This document shows, piece after piece, positions 27,090-36,066 of a stretch of 64,000 nt of DNA. The stretch lies in assembly GCF_015330165.1 (NCBI RefSeq), contig NZ_JADDXT010000002.1, forward strand, positions 3,933,646 to 3,997,645. The letters are read 5' to 3'. The position numbers and the translations under genes were made by a program. How positions within the stretch are numbered: the first letter of the stretch is position 1; each line of letters opens with the position of its first letter. The notes beneath the pieces are model-generated. The model did no database searches, was not told where the DNA came from, and was given only the letters and a program-made list of their open reading frames with translations. Origin of the DNA: Zobellia roscoffensis. Its GTDB lineage: Bacteria; Bacteroidota; Bacteroidia; Flavobacteriales; Flavobacteriaceae.

Positions 27090-28586
27090 TTATTGAAAAT
27101 CAGCTGCCTTAAAAGGATATTTCCTTGGTGTTTTTTGAATGGTAATCCAATGAGCAACGGTAAATGATTTTACACCCCATTGTCCATTAAAACGACCTAG
27201 ACCTGAATTCTTAACTCCTCCAAAAGGTGCATAGGCACTGTCGTTTACCGGTTGGTCATTAATATGCGTCATTCCAGCTTCAATACCTTGTGCAAACGCC
27301 ATACCTTTTGCTTCGTCTTGTGTAAATACAGAGCTAGACAGTCCATAATCTGTAGCATTTGCTAAACGTAAAGCATCTTCCGTATCTTTTGCTCTAGCAA
27401 TAGACACTGCTGGTCCAAAAATCTCATTTTGAAATAATGGGCAGTTTTCGTCAACGTCTACAAAAATGTGTGGAGGCATATGTAAACCTTCGGCTTCACC
27501 ACCTAATGCCATTTTATATCCTTGTTCTTTTGCATCGTCTATTAACCCTTTAACAGTATCAAACTGGTTTTGATCAATAATAGGACCTACAAACGTATCC
27601 GGATCATTCATATCCAATCGTTTTAAGGTCTTTACTTTTGCTATAAACTTCTCTGTAAATTCGTCATAGACTTTATCTTCAACGATAATTCTGTTGATAG
27701 CCATACAGATTTGACCTTGGTTCATAAATTTACCCCAAGCAGCAGCTTCAACCGCTTGATCTATATCTGCATCTTCTAGTACTACAAACGGACTGTTACC
27801 ACCTAATTCTAACTCGATATTTTTAATGATATCTGCTTCCAGAGCATTTTTACCAACTTGACGACCAACTGGTGTTGAGCCTGTAAACGAAATTAGTTTT
27901 GAAATAGGATGTTTTGTAATCGCAGTACCAATAGTACTTCCTCCACCAGGTAAAACGCTTAATAACCCTTTCGGGAAACCTGCCTCTTCTAAAAAAGAAG
28001 CGAAAATTAATCCGCCTGTTACTATAGACGTTGATGCCGGTTTTAACACCACCGCATTACCTACTGCCAATGCTGGACCTAAAGTACGCGCGGTCAATTG
28101 ACCTGGGAAATTCCAAGGAGAAATTAAACCAATAACACCTAATGGTTTTCTAACAGCCATAGATTCTTTGCCATCAATATCTTGTGGTAATATTTTACCT
28201 TCTACTTGTAATGGTAAATGCACAGCACTTTCAAAAACGCTAGCAACCAATTCTGCTTCAAAATACCCTTTTGCTAAGGTTGCTCCTACTTCTTTTCTTG
28301 CCCATTCTGCAAACTCTTTCTTTCTGTTTCTAACTACTTCGGCTAGTTTTAGCATCATTCTACTCTTTTCAGGAGGTAATACGGCTGCCCATTTTTTCTG
28401 CGCAACTGCTGCTAGTTCAAAAGCCTCATTAACATTATCTGTAGTAGCTCCGTTTAAGGTAAATAACTCCTCTTGATTCCAAGGGTTAATATCCTTGATT
28501 GCTGGTCCTTTTCCGTCTTTCCATTCGCCACCAACAAATATTTTTCTCGTATAATTCGGTAATTTATCCTGTGTTTTCATTTTCAT
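27090..28586 (-). CDS. NAD(P)+-dependent aldehyde dehydrogenase
   Basis: The 498-residue protein is a standard aldehyde dehydrogenase. It has the cofactor segment GLISPWNFPGQLTARTLGPAL, the glycine motif FTGSTPVGRQVG, the catalytic glutamate in ELGGNSPFVVLED and the catalytic cysteine in MNQGQICMAINRI. The C-terminal signature KNSGLGRFNGQWG is present. It oxidises aldehydes to acids; the broad class is closest to benzaldehyde/betaine-aldehyde types. It is the last gene of a seven-gene minus-strand unit with an oxidoreductase 20 bases upstream, which points to aldehyde or quinone detoxification. Confidence 0.96.
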   Translation of the reverse strand: MKMKTQDKLPNYTRKIFVGGEWKDGKGPAIKDINPWNQEELFTLNGATTDNVNEAFELAAVAQKKWAAVLPPEKSRMMLKLAEVVRNRKKEFAEWARKEVGATLAKGYFEAELVASVFESAVHLPLQVEGKILPQDIDGKESMAVRKPLGVIGLISPWNFPGQLTARTLGPALAVGNAVVLKPASTSIVTGGLIFASFLEEAGFPKGLLSVLPGGGSTIGTAITKHPISKLISFTGSTPVGRQVGKNALEADIIKNIELELGGNSPFVVLEDADIDQAVEAAAWGKFMNQGQICMAINRIIVEDKVYDEFTEKFIAKVKTLKRLDMNDPDTFVGPIIDQNQFDTVKGLIDDAKEQGYKMALGGEAEGLHMPPHIFVDVDENCPLFQNEIFGPAVSIARAKDTEDALRLANATDYGLSSSVFTQDEAKGMAFAQGIEAGMTHINDQPVNDSAYAPFGGVKNSGLGRFNGQWGVKSFTVAHWITIQKTPRKYPFKAADFQ

Positions 28587-28605
28587 TGTGTTTTAATAGT
28601 TAATA

Positions 28606-29544
28606 CTAAAGTGTCACGATTACTTTACCCACTGTTCTTCCTTTTTCAACTTCGGTATGGGCAGCAGCCATATCTTCAAAAGCAAACGTTTTGTAAATGT
28701 TTGGTTTAATGCTACCGTTTTCTAACATTCCTTTTAAGGTGTTCATATCTTCAGCACTAGAGTGTACTAAAATGTCTGAAACGGTTTTGTTCTCCTTTTT
28801 GGCTGATGCTTTTAAGTCATCTAAGTCCATACCTACTGTTGTGTAGGCTGTTCCACCGCTTTTTAAAACTTTTACTGAATTTTCTAATACTTCACCACCT
28901 TGCGTATCTAACACAAAGTCGATATCAGATAGAATTTCTTCAAACTTTTCAGTATGATAATCAATTGCGTTATCTGCTCCAATAGAGGTAACAAATGCAC
29001 CGTTTTTTGCCGAGGCAGTAGTATTCACAAAAGCTCCCATTGCTTTTGCAATTTGGATAGCAAAATGCCCAACACCACCAGAACCTGCTTGTATTAGTAC
29101 TTTATCACCTTTATTAATCCTTCCTTCTAAGATTTGTAATGCAGTTAAAGCAGCTAAGGTTGTAGCAGCAGCCTCTTCAAAAGAGACGTTGTCTGGCATT
29201 GTAGCTAAATGTGCTTCTGGCGCAGCAACAAATTCCGCGTAAGCGTTACCTACACCAGGAAAATTCACCATACCAAAAACCTTGTCTCCTACTTTAAAAT
29301 TGGTAACATCAGTACCGACTTCTGTTACGGTTCCTGCTATGTCCCAGCCTAAAATTACAGGTCGTTTTTCACCGTACATCATATTCAGCATCTTATCTTG
29401 ATACTTTGGTTTTACGTCTGCCGGGTTTAATGAAATAGCCTTTACCGCTACTAATACCTCGTTATCTTTTATGCTTGGTTTTGCTACTTCTGCTAAATGA
29501 AGGTTTTCTGGTCCTCCTGCTTTTTCTAATACTATTGCTTTCAT
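28606..29544 (-). CDS. NADP-dependent quinone-oxidoreductase-like MDR protein
   Basis: The 312-residue zinc-free medium-chain dehydrogenase resembles NADPH:quinone oxidoreductases. Its N-terminal part has MKAIVLEKAGGPENLHL and VILGWDIAGTVTEVG, and the Rossmann motif reads VLIQAGSGGVGHFAIQIAKA. No structural zinc cysteine cluster is seen. It fits reduction of quinones or enones. It lies 18 bases downstream of the CMD-SMP30 fusion gene and 19 bases upstream of the aldehyde dehydrogenase. Confidence 0.93.
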   Translation of the reverse strand: MKAIVLEKAGGPENLHLAEVAKPSIKDNEVLVAVKAISLNPADVKPKYQDKMLNMMYGEKRPVILGWDIAGTVTEVGTDVTNFKVGDKVFGMVNFPGVGNAYAEFVAAPEAHLATMPDNVSFEEAAATTLAALTALQILEGRINKGDKVLIQAGSGGVGHFAIQIAKAMGAFVNTTASAKNGAFVTSIGADNAIDYHTEKFEEILSDIDFVLDTQGGEVLENSVKVLKSGGTAYTTVGMDLDDLKASAKKENKTVSDILVHSSAEDMNTLKGMLENGSIKPNIYKTFAFEDMAAAHTEVEKGRTVGKVIVTL

Positions 29545-29562
29545 AGTGTTTCTATTTTTAAA

Positions 29563-31134
29563 TTATTTTTTATTGTAGACAACGGTCATTCCCTTGCCTT
29601 GCTTAAGTGTTAAGCGCATTTTGGCTCCTGTAACTTCAATTACAAGTTCATCATACCCTAAATCCATATCTCCGATTTTGCTTGTTCTGGTGAAGAAATT
29701 ATTTTTCCAATCCCAAGTACCTGTCAATACTTTACCTCCAAAAACTCCAAATATTTGTCCGTCGTGAGTAGCAACAGATTGCCCGTCTTTGTCACCATAA
29801 AAATTATCGGCAGCTATCTTTAAGTATTCTTCTTTTGTGTTTATTCTTTTCCAATTTTCATCTACAGGTATAGCTTTACTAATAGTAGGTGGAAGTGTGT
29901 AAGATGCTATTGAATTACTAAAAAGAACCGGAGTAAATAACACATTGTTTTCTATAGTAATATCTGCTAAACCTTTCGGGAAGTTTCCAATTAATTGTCG
30001 CGTATTCTCATTTATAAAAAACAAGTCACTAACCGTACCTCCTGTTACTAAAAAACCATCATTAACAGCAGTTAAACCGTCTATAGCTCCTAGTTGATAA
30101 CTGCTTTTAAACCGTGTTATCGTTTTATCTTTTAGGTTAACTTTATATAGACTGCCAAACTTATCTGGTGAAATTTCTAAAGTCAATTCTTCACCAAAAT
30201 TTGCAATAACTAAGTCTTCATTTTGAATATAAAGTCCGTTTGGATGCTTAATTTCTGGTGATTGAAACCAAACCTCTAATTTGTTATTTACTAATGTGAA
30301 AATCTTACCACTTGCTATATCAGAAATAAAAACCTTTCCGTTTTTAGAAACCACGACATCATTTAATGACACAACATCTGGAGAAGTAATGCTATTTACA
30401 ACTTTACCATTTTTAACATTGATAATATGAAGCTCCTTACCATCGCCAACGTATAATTTGTCTTGATATAATGCCAAGCCTGCAGGCGAATTTAAACCAG
30501 TTACCCATTTGTAATTTTCAACTTTTCCGTCCTTTGAAATTCTACTTATATACCCTTTGCTATTTTGATTTACATTAGAAACATACAACCAATTCTCTGT
30601 TGGTGATGCCACAATAGACTCAGGCATAGAAAAGCCATCTAACTCCCAGTTTTTAACTAATTGTTGTGTTGTATTTATGTGATTAGATGCTGTATAGTTT
30701 GTTTCTTCTAAAACTTCCTTTAAAGTAAAAATGCCATTATTTGCAGCAGGAAAGCCCGTATACAAGCTTAATAAAATCATAGTTTCTGAAATCTCATTTG
30801 GCGTAGCACCTAAATTTAAGGCAGCCTTTATATGTGATTTTAATTGCGATTTTGCATTAGCTTGTGTAGTAAGACTAGCAATTATTAATAATTCTTTGGT
30901 TTCAAAATCTATGCCTTTTCTATTATAAATTTCTCCAAAACCATAGCGAATAATATAATCTGCCATATCTGGAGAGACACTTTTAAAAGCCGCTTCTAAT
31001 CCCTTTGAAGCTCCTTCACCATTAACCTCGTTAACAATTTTTACGCCTGTTTGATAGTTGTCTTCTTTTGTGTTTTGCGCAATACTGGAGTAAGCTAAAA
31101 CTAAAGTGAATAGTAAAATAAATTGCTTTTTCAT
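29563..31134 (-). CDS. Secreted fusion: carboxymuconolactone decarboxylase-like domain plus SMP-30/gluconolactonase-like propeller
   Basis: The 523-residue protein has a signal peptide (FILLFTLVLAYSSIAQ). Residues about 25-135 form a CMD/AhpD-like all-helical domain (FETKELLIIASLTTQANA, LNLGATPNEISETMILL). The Cys-x-x-Cys or Cys/His pair of active AhpD-type members is not visible. Residues about 150-420 form an SMP-30-like beta-propeller (SPAGLALYQDKLYVGDGKEL, VVSLNDVVVSKNGKVFISDI). A short C-terminal beta domain follows. The role is unknown; the neighbours suggest handling of lactones, aldehydes or peroxides outside the cytoplasm. Confidence 0.8.
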   Translation of the reverse strand: MKKQFILLFTLVLAYSSIAQNTKEDNYQTGVKIVNEVNGEGASKGLEAAFKSVSPDMADYIIRYGFGEIYNRKGIDFETKELLIIASLTTQANAKSQLKSHIKAALNLGATPNEISETMILLSLYTGFPAANNGIFTLKEVLEETNYTASNHINTTQQLVKNWELDGFSMPESIVASPTENWLYVSNVNQNSKGYISRISKDGKVENYKWVTGLNSPAGLALYQDKLYVGDGKELHIINVKNGKVVNSITSPDVVSLNDVVVSKNGKVFISDIASGKIFTLVNNKLEVWFQSPEIKHPNGLYIQNEDLVIANFGEELTLEISPDKFGSLYKVNLKDKTITRFKSSYQLGAIDGLTAVNDGFLVTGGTVSDLFFINENTRQLIGNFPKGLADITIENNVLFTPVLFSNSIASYTLPPTISKAIPVDENWKRINTKEEYLKIAADNFYGDKDGQSVATHDGQIFGVFGGKVLTGTWDWKNNFFTRTSKIGDMDLGYDELVIEVTGAKMRLTLKQGKGMTVVYNKK

Positions 31135-31165
31135 AATCTTTGTTTTTAATAAAGTTGGGTATCTT

Positions 31166-31789
31166 TTAAATTTCTGTAACGAAATTCATATACTGCTTTA
31201 AATCACCAATGACAGCTTCTTCCATTAGTTTGCCTGTTTTTACTGCATAAGGTTGATTAAAGTGAATATCCCAAACATCAGATTCTTTTCTCCAATGCTC
31301 GTAAACTGCTAGGGTATCTTCTTGATTATCTACTGTATATAAATCAAAAAGGATGTTGCCTTCTTCCTCTTTTCTTGTGTGGATAATGTGATCTTCAAAC
31401 TGTTCAAGAAGTGTTTCTCTAAATTCAGTTCTTAGTTTAAAAATGAAGAAAATTATAAATACTTCATCTTCAGGATTTGCAGATTTAGAATGGTCTGGTA
31501 ACGGATTAGTATCGCCTAAAAAGTAGAAATCAGGAGCCGACTGTAAGGCGGTCTGTCCTACTTCCATTAACTTTTTGGTATGTGGTTCGTTATCGTGAGA
31601 TGTAATAGCAGCTTTGTCTGCCCAACGTTCGTAAACAAAAAACACATTGTCTTCTGCTTTAGATACAAATACTCTAATCTCTTTATTACCAGCCTCTTTT
31701 TGGGTTGCCGCTTGTGCTTCTTTAAGCGTTGTTACAAACGTATCTTTGTGTTCTGCTTTTGCTGTAAATTTTACTATTGTACTTTTCAT
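31166..31789 (-). CDS. Tandem antibiotic-biosynthesis-monooxygenase (ABM) domain protein
   Basis: The 207-residue protein holds two ABM ferredoxin-like units, about residues 1-90 (FVYERWADKAAITSHDNEPH) and 105-200 (LAVYEHWRKESDVWDIHFNQ). Both carry the conserved Y-E-x-W pattern. ABM proteins act as cofactor-free oxygenases or as small stress proteins (YgiN-like quinol handling), which fits the operon. It lies between the hydrolase side and the CMD-SMP30 gene. Confidence 0.88.
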   Translation of the reverse strand: MKSTIVKFTAKAEHKDTFVTTLKEAQAATQKEAGNKEIRVFVSKAEDNVFFVYERWADKAAITSHDNEPHTKKLMEVGQTALQSAPDFYFLGDTNPLPDHSKSANPEDEVFIIFFIFKLRTEFRETLLEQFEDHIIHTRKEEEGNILFDLYTVDNQEDTLAVYEHWRKESDVWDIHFNQPYAVKTGKLMEEAVIGDLKQYMNFVTEI

Positions 31790-31818
31790 AATAATGTTCT
31801 TTATAATTGAAGTATCTT

Positions 31819-32670
31819 TTATTTTAATGGAGTAAGTGGTACTTTTTGAATGATTGTAGCCTCTTTTATTTTTGCAAATCTGTCATTTGGATTATCCTGT
31901 ACAATCCAATGGTGTGAAGTAGTTGCGGTTAATTTTTGGTCCTCTTTTGTTGTACCTTTCCAAACAAAATCTACGTTAACTTCATATTCGTTTTCTGAAA
32001 TTACTTTTACAGTAAAGTTCTCTGGAAAATGACTGCTTTCTTTTAATTGTTTTGGTGTGCCATTTAACCATTTTTCAAGATGATCTATGTCAACAATCGG
32101 TTCATTGTCTGTTGAAAAATGAAGCTTGAAATTATCAACCAATAATTCTCTAAACGGAGTCACATTTCCATCTAGACTTTCCATATTAGCCAACCAGAAA
32201 TACATTAACGACTTTGTCCTGTTAGTTGGGTAAGCATCTTCAAAATCCTCATCAGTTACTCCTACAGGTACGATCTCTACTCTCGTAAATTTTGGTAATG
32301 AACCAATCACTTTTTCTAACCTAATATCATTGTAATGCAGTGCATAACTTTGCTTTTCTCCATTAGGCTTAATATTTTGATAATGTAAATCGGCTTCCAA
32401 ACCAATAGTATTATCATCCAATAATGATACTGCAATAGAATTAATATGATGTGCATTTTGCCAACCATCATAAACATTCAATCTTTCTGGATACCCTTTA
32501 GTTCCTTTGAATTCTCCAGTTGAATTGATCATCATAACATTTTCGTCCAACATTTGTAGCTGGTTATTAATTCGCTGATCGTTCATTGGACGTTCATATA
32601 ATTGATACCATCGGTATAATTGAACTTTTGCTAAATGCTGGTCTCTTGTTGAAAGTGTTCCTTTTTTCAT
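31819..32670 (-). CDS. Two-domain NTF2/SnoaL-like protein
   Basis: The 283-residue protein seems to contain two NTF2-fold halves. The first is in YRWYQLYERPMNDQRINNQL and EADLHYQNIKPNGEKQ. The second is in LVDNFKLHFSTD and VNVDFVWKGTTKEDQK, with HHWIVQDNPNDRF near the end. No signal peptide is seen. The role is unknown. The start lies two bases from the upstream hydrolase stop, so translation is probably coupled. Confidence 0.75.
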   Translation of the reverse strand: MKKGTLSTRDQHLAKVQLYRWYQLYERPMNDQRINNQLQMLDENVMMINSTGEFKGTKGYPERLNVYDGWQNAHHINSIAVSLLDDNTIGLEADLHYQNIKPNGEKQSYALHYNDIRLEKVIGSLPKFTRVEIVPVGVTDEDFEDAYPTNRTKSLMYFWLANMESLDGNVTPFRELLVDNFKLHFSTDNEPIVDIDHLEKWLNGTPKQLKESSHFPENFTVKVISENEYEVNVDFVWKGTTKEDQKLTATTSHHWIVQDNPNDRFAKIKEATIIQKVPLTPLK

Positions 32671-32672
32671 GT

Positions 32673-33593
32673 CTATTGTATGAAGTTTTTAATATTGTTT
32701 GCGACTTCTTCCGGCACTTCTAATTGAGGTGAATGTGAAGCGTTTTCAATAACGACTAACTTCGCATTTGGGATATGGTCTCTGTAGTACTCTGCCACAT
32801 TAAAGTTTACCACTTCATCGTGTCTACCTTGCAAGACTAACGTAGGTGCTTTTATAGATTGCACATCATCTTTAAGATTGAAATATTTTCCGTTTTTAAT
32901 TGCAGGAATTAACGAGCCATCAACAAAATCTTTACTGTTGTTAACCGTTTCAATCATATAATCTGCTATTGGACCTGGTAGTTCCGGCACTTTATAAAAG
33001 ACGCGTGAAAGCACAGCATCCAATTCTTCTTTGTTTTTAATTTCTTTACCAAAACCACCATACACAACGTGGTCATCTATTTTAATACCCGCAGCATCTA
33101 GTAAAATGAGGTTATTAAGTTCATTTGGATATTTAATGGCATATGCTGCAGCGGTATGTCCGCCCATTGAGTTACCAACAAGGTTAAATTGATTTACGTC
33201 CAATTCCTCTAAAAAAGATTTTAAAAATGTTGCTTGACCATCTATGGAATAATCAAGTCCTTCTTTTCTTTCATTTTCACCGTGACCAGCTAAATCGGGT
33301 AGAATTAAATGATAATCTTCTGATAAAAATTTAGCCGTTTGTAAAAAACTACTTTTATCATCTCCCATACCGTGAACAAGAACAAAGTCTGGCTTATCAT
33401 CTTCCCCTTCACTTTCATAGAAATGAACAGTGTAGCCATTTATTTCAATCGTTTTTTTCTCAAGACCGGCAGCGCGAGCATAACTTGCATTGGTTTGGTC
33501 TACAAGAACCTTTGGAAAGAAGAAGTATATGACCGCTACAGCAATCACTAATATTCCAATAATTCCTCCAATTATTTTTAAAAGCTTCTTCAT
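32673..33593 (-). CDS. Alpha/beta hydrolase, membrane-anchored or secreted
   Basis: The 306-residue protein has an N-terminal hydrophobic segment (IIGGIIGILVIAVAVIYFF). The alpha/beta hydrolase core carries the oxyanion segment LVHGMGDDKSSF, the nucleophile elbow GNSMGGH (Ser), the acid in VLQGRHDEVV and the catalytic histidine in ENASHSPQLEVPEEV. It is a serine hydrolase of the epoxide-hydrolase/lipase superfamily; the substrate is unknown. It lies second in the HxlR-linked operon. Confidence 0.93.
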   Translation of the reverse strand: MKKLLKIIGGIIGILVIAVAVIYFFFPKVLVDQTNASYARAAGLEKKTIEINGYTVHFYESEGEDDKPDFVLVHGMGDDKSSFLQTAKFLSEDYHLILPDLAGHGENERKEGLDYSIDGQATFLKSFLEELDVNQFNLVGNSMGGHTAAAYAIKYPNELNNLILLDAAGIKIDDHVVYGGFGKEIKNKEELDAVLSRVFYKVPELPGPIADYMIETVNNSKDFVDGSLIPAIKNGKYFNLKDDVQSIKAPTLVLQGRHDEVVNFNVAEYYRDHIPNAKLVVIENASHSPQLEVPEEVANNIKNFIQ

Positions 33594-33616
33594 AGTTTCT
33601 AGAGTTTTAAATTTGA

Positions 33617-34270
33617 TTATAACTGTGTGATAACTGTTTCTTCAGGAAATCTAGATTTCGGTAATTTTGCATTAAAGTCACTGTCTTTTCTATAACCTAA
33701 AGACACAACTGCAAGAGCGGTGAAGCCTTTTTCGCGTAAGCTAAATTCTTCATCTAATGCTTTTACGTCTACCCCTTCCATTGGGCAAGCATCAATACCT
33801 AAGGCAGCTGCACCCAATAAAAGTGCACCCATATTTAAATACACTTGCTTTTCCATCCAGTGCGGTAAATCTTTAAGGTCGTAGCGGTGAATATTTGCAA
33901 ATAGCATACGACCACCGTGCATTTGATTTTTAAACTCCTGTGCTGCAAAGCGTCCATCTTGGTCTTCTTGCTCCAAAATGCTATTCATATAATCATCGTC
34001 TGCATCTGTGCGAGCTGCGATAACAATTACGTGAGAAGCATCTAAGACTTTTGGTGTATTGAATTTGAAAAATCCTTGTGTCCCTTTTGCAATTCGCTCT
34101 TTACCTTCTTGAGTATCCGCTATTAAAAAATGCCAAGGTTGTAGGTTTACACTAGAAGGACTTAAACGTAATACATCTTTTATTTGTTGAAAATCTGCAT
34201 CGGATATTTTCTTAGTTGCATCAAATTCTTTTGCTGAGTAGCGGTTGTTTAATATTTCTGTTAGATTCAT
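33617..34270 (-). CDS. NAD(P)H-dependent nitroreductase (NfsB-like)
   Basis: The 217-residue FMN-binding nitroreductase has RYSAKEFDATKKISDADF at the N-terminus, the flavin contact segment LSPSSVNLQPWHFLIAD, and ALGIDACPMEGVD with the C-terminal VVSLGYR. These are family hallmarks of NfsB/dihydropteridine reductase-type enzymes that reduce nitro compounds and quinones. It is the first gene of the operon, divergent from the HxlR regulator. Confidence 0.95.
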   Translation of the reverse strand: MNLTEILNNRYSAKEFDATKKISDADFQQIKDVLRLSPSSVNLQPWHFLIADTQEGKERIAKGTQGFFKFNTPKVLDASHVIVIAARTDADDDYMNSILEQEDQDGRFAAQEFKNQMHGGRMLFANIHRYDLKDLPHWMEKQVYLNMGALLLGAAALGIDACPMEGVDVKALDEEFSLREKGFTALAVVSLGYRKDSDFNAKLPKSRFPEETVITQL

Positions 34271-34320
34271 TTTTACTATTTCTTAACTTGTTGATTTATA
34301 ATACTATCAAAATTATAGTG

Positions 34321-34351
34321 CAAATGTATATGTAGAGTTGGTACGTGTCAA
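34321..34351 (-). promoter_or_regulatory. Promoter of the nitroreductase operon
   Basis: The minus strand has TTG (34349-34351), 20 bases, then TACATTTG (34321-34328). Transcription should start near 34314, 44 bases before the ATG. A second TAATTTTG match at 34308-34315 is possible. Confidence 0.6.
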
Positions 34352-34362
34352 TAACGGTCAAG

Positions 34363-34452
34363 AAGTATAGTATATAAAATTATTTGCAATAAACTGAATA
34401 TCAATTATTTAACCACAAAATATTTTACTATAAAAAGTATAGTTGCATACTT
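34363..34452. promoter_or_regulatory. Candidate HxlR operators: dyad and half-site
   Basis: A perfect dyad AAGTAT-AGTTGC-ATACTT lies at 34435-34452. It covers the TTG of the hxlR promoter. A partial copy, AAGTATAGTATA, starts at 34363 behind the operon promoter. Both begin with AAGTATAGT, about 72 bases apart. Confidence 0.58.
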
Positions 34453-34473
34453 TATTGAAGCTTATTATCTTTG
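34443..34473 (+). promoter_or_regulatory. Promoter of the HxlR gene
   Basis: TTG (34443-34445), 20 bases, then TATCTTTG (34466-34473) form a complete Bacteroidota promoter. The ATG is 23 bases downstream. The TTG lies within the candidate operator dyad. Confidence 0.68.
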
Positions 34474-34495
34474 TCATATATTTAATATTTAAGAA

Positions 34496-34879
34496 ATGGA
34501 CAGAAAAGAACTGTTTGAAAAAAAGCCAAAGATTAAAATCAATAATAAAATATCATTCTGCCCAACGAGCGCAGCAATGGAATTGATAGGTGGAAAATGG
34601 AAGAGTGTTATACTAACCCATTTAATAGGCGATAAAAAACGCTACAACGAATTGAGAAAGGAAATTCCTGGTATAACGGAGCGTACTTTAAGTTTACAGT
34701 TAAAACAATTAGAAGCAGATGGTATGGTAAACAGAAAAGTGTTTACTAAAAAACCACCTTTAAAAGTAGAATATACCCTTACGGAGTTTGGACAAACATT
34801 GGTTCCAATTCTAAACCTAATTGTTGATTGGGGATTACAGGCTGCAGAAACTAAGGGAGAGTTTTTGTTTGAAGAGTAA
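34496..34879 (+). CDS. HxlR-family winged-helix regulator
   Basis: The 127-residue protein has the HxlR/DUF24 pattern: FCPTSAAMELIGGKWKSVIL with a single conserved cysteine (Cys22), then RYNELRKEIPGITERTLSLQ for DNA binding. Such regulators often sense quinones, aldehydes or peroxide through this cysteine. It is divergent from the seven-gene detoxification operon and probably controls both itself and that operon through the dyads between them. Confidence 0.93.
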   Translation: MDRKELFEKKPKIKINNKISFCPTSAAMELIGGKWKSVILTHLIGDKKRYNELRKEIPGITERTLSLQLKQLEADGMVNRKVFTKKPPLKVEYTLTEFGQTLVPILNLIVDWGLQAAETKGEFLFEE

Positions 34880-34903
34880 AATCGCTTTTAAATTTTAAAT
34901 ATA

Positions 34904-34930
34904 AAGGCAGCCCGTTAGCTGCCTTCATTT
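34904..34930. terminator. Hairpin terminator after HxlR gene
   Basis: The arms AAGGCAGC (34904-34911) and GCTGCCTT (34918-34925) pair around a six-base loop between two convergent genes. The tail CATTTATT is only moderately T-rich. Confidence 0.6.
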
Positions 34931-34943
34931 ATTACTAGTTTAT

Positions 34944-35795
34944 TTAGAATTTTCCGTTTTCATTTTTCCAATCTGCTTTAGGTGGTATGTTTTGCAGTAC
35001 ATCCCAATGTTCTGCTATTTTTCCGTTTTCTATTCTAAACAGATCATAAAACGCATTGTAATCTTCTCCTAAATGACCTTCACTAACGGTTAGCACAAAA
35101 TTACCTTGGCCAATAACCATATGAACTTTATCATAAGTCATATAAATGCCTTGTGCTGCCATTGCTTCTAGAGCCGCACCTAAACCAGAAACTTGATCTG
35201 GTATATTTGGGTTATGCTGAATATAGTTATCACCGTCAAAATAAGTAGTCAATTTACTCATGTCTCCATTTACCAAAATATCAGTAACAAAGGAGGTAAC
35301 TATTTCCTTATTTTCTTCAGTTTTACCTAAATCTGTAATTTCTACGGTACCATCTATCATGGTGTGTCCACTTGGGTTGGCTTCTTCGGGTGTTACTTGT
35401 AGGTTATCCCAATGTTCTACAATTAATCCATCTTCAAATCTAAAAATATCAAAACCTATTTTTAGTCCAAAAAAATTGTAATCCGTATGAGTAAAGATAA
35501 AATCACCATCTGTAAAGGCGCGTACTGTATTTACTTTTGCCGAATTTGCGGGCAAAGCCTGTAACGTTGCTCCAAAACCAGCTAATCCATCTGCAACATC
35601 TAAATTGTGTTGAATGTATTTATTAGCATTAATATAAGCCGCAGGTTCTTGATTTCCGGTTTCAATAGATTTAAGCAATGCCACAACTTTTTCCTGATTG
35701 GAAATTTCTTTGGTTGAAGCATCATCATCTTGACCGTTACATGATGTTAGGCTCAAAGCCGAAATTACTACTGTAAATAAAAATGTATTTCTCAT
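34944..35795 (-). CDS. Lipoprotein with two SnoaL-like domains
   Basis: The 283-residue protein has a lipoprotein signal (VVISALSLTSC, Cys19). Two tandem SnoaL-like units follow: the first in YIQHNLDVADGLAGFGATLQ with VEHWDNLQVTPEEANPSG, the second in YIQHNPNIPDQVSGLGAALE with IAEHWDVLQNIPPKA. Each keeps the Q-H-N and E-H-W-D pattern. The periplasmic function is unknown. Its promoter shares an upstream block with the NmrA-like gene, so both may be controlled by the nearby AraC regulator. Confidence 0.85.
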   Translation of the reverse strand: MRNTFLFTVVISALSLTSCNGQDDDASTKEISNQEKVVALLKSIETGNQEPAAYINANKYIQHNLDVADGLAGFGATLQALPANSAKVNTVRAFTDGDFIFTHTDYNFFGLKIGFDIFRFEDGLIVEHWDNLQVTPEEANPSGHTMIDGTVEITDLGKTEENKEIVTSFVTDILVNGDMSKLTTYFDGDNYIQHNPNIPDQVSGLGAALEAMAAQGIYMTYDKVHMVIGQGNFVLTVSEGHLGEDYNAFYDLFRIENGKIAEHWDVLQNIPPKADWKNENGKF

Positions 35796-35821
35796 TGTTT
35801 TTTCTTTGTTAATTAATGAAG

Positions 35822-35888
35822 CAAAAGTAAATGGAACACATAGGTCAGTACCTATTAAAAAAGGTCAAAACACTGTAAAAAAGGGAAA
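35822..35888 (-). promoter_or_regulatory. Promoter and shared upstream block of the SnoaL lipoprotein gene
   Basis: The minus strand has TACTTTTG (35822-35829). Forty-three bases upstream lies the block written on the plus strand as CTGTAAAAAAGGGAAA (35873-35888). The same two elements with the same 43-base gap occur before the NmrA-like gene. A dyad ATAGGT-CAGT-ACCTAT (35840-35855) lies between them. Confidence 0.62.
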
Positions 35889-36066
35889 ATATAAAAACGA
35901 AGGTTAAACATTTGTATTTTGGTCTGTTTTAATGGATAACCAAAATGATTAAATAATTTAATACAAACGTTCTACGAACGTGAATCGTTGATTTCGATCT
36001 GAACAAAAAAAGGTTGTCTTTTGTTTGAAACAAAAAACAACCTTCTGTACCTATAAATAGATTTAT

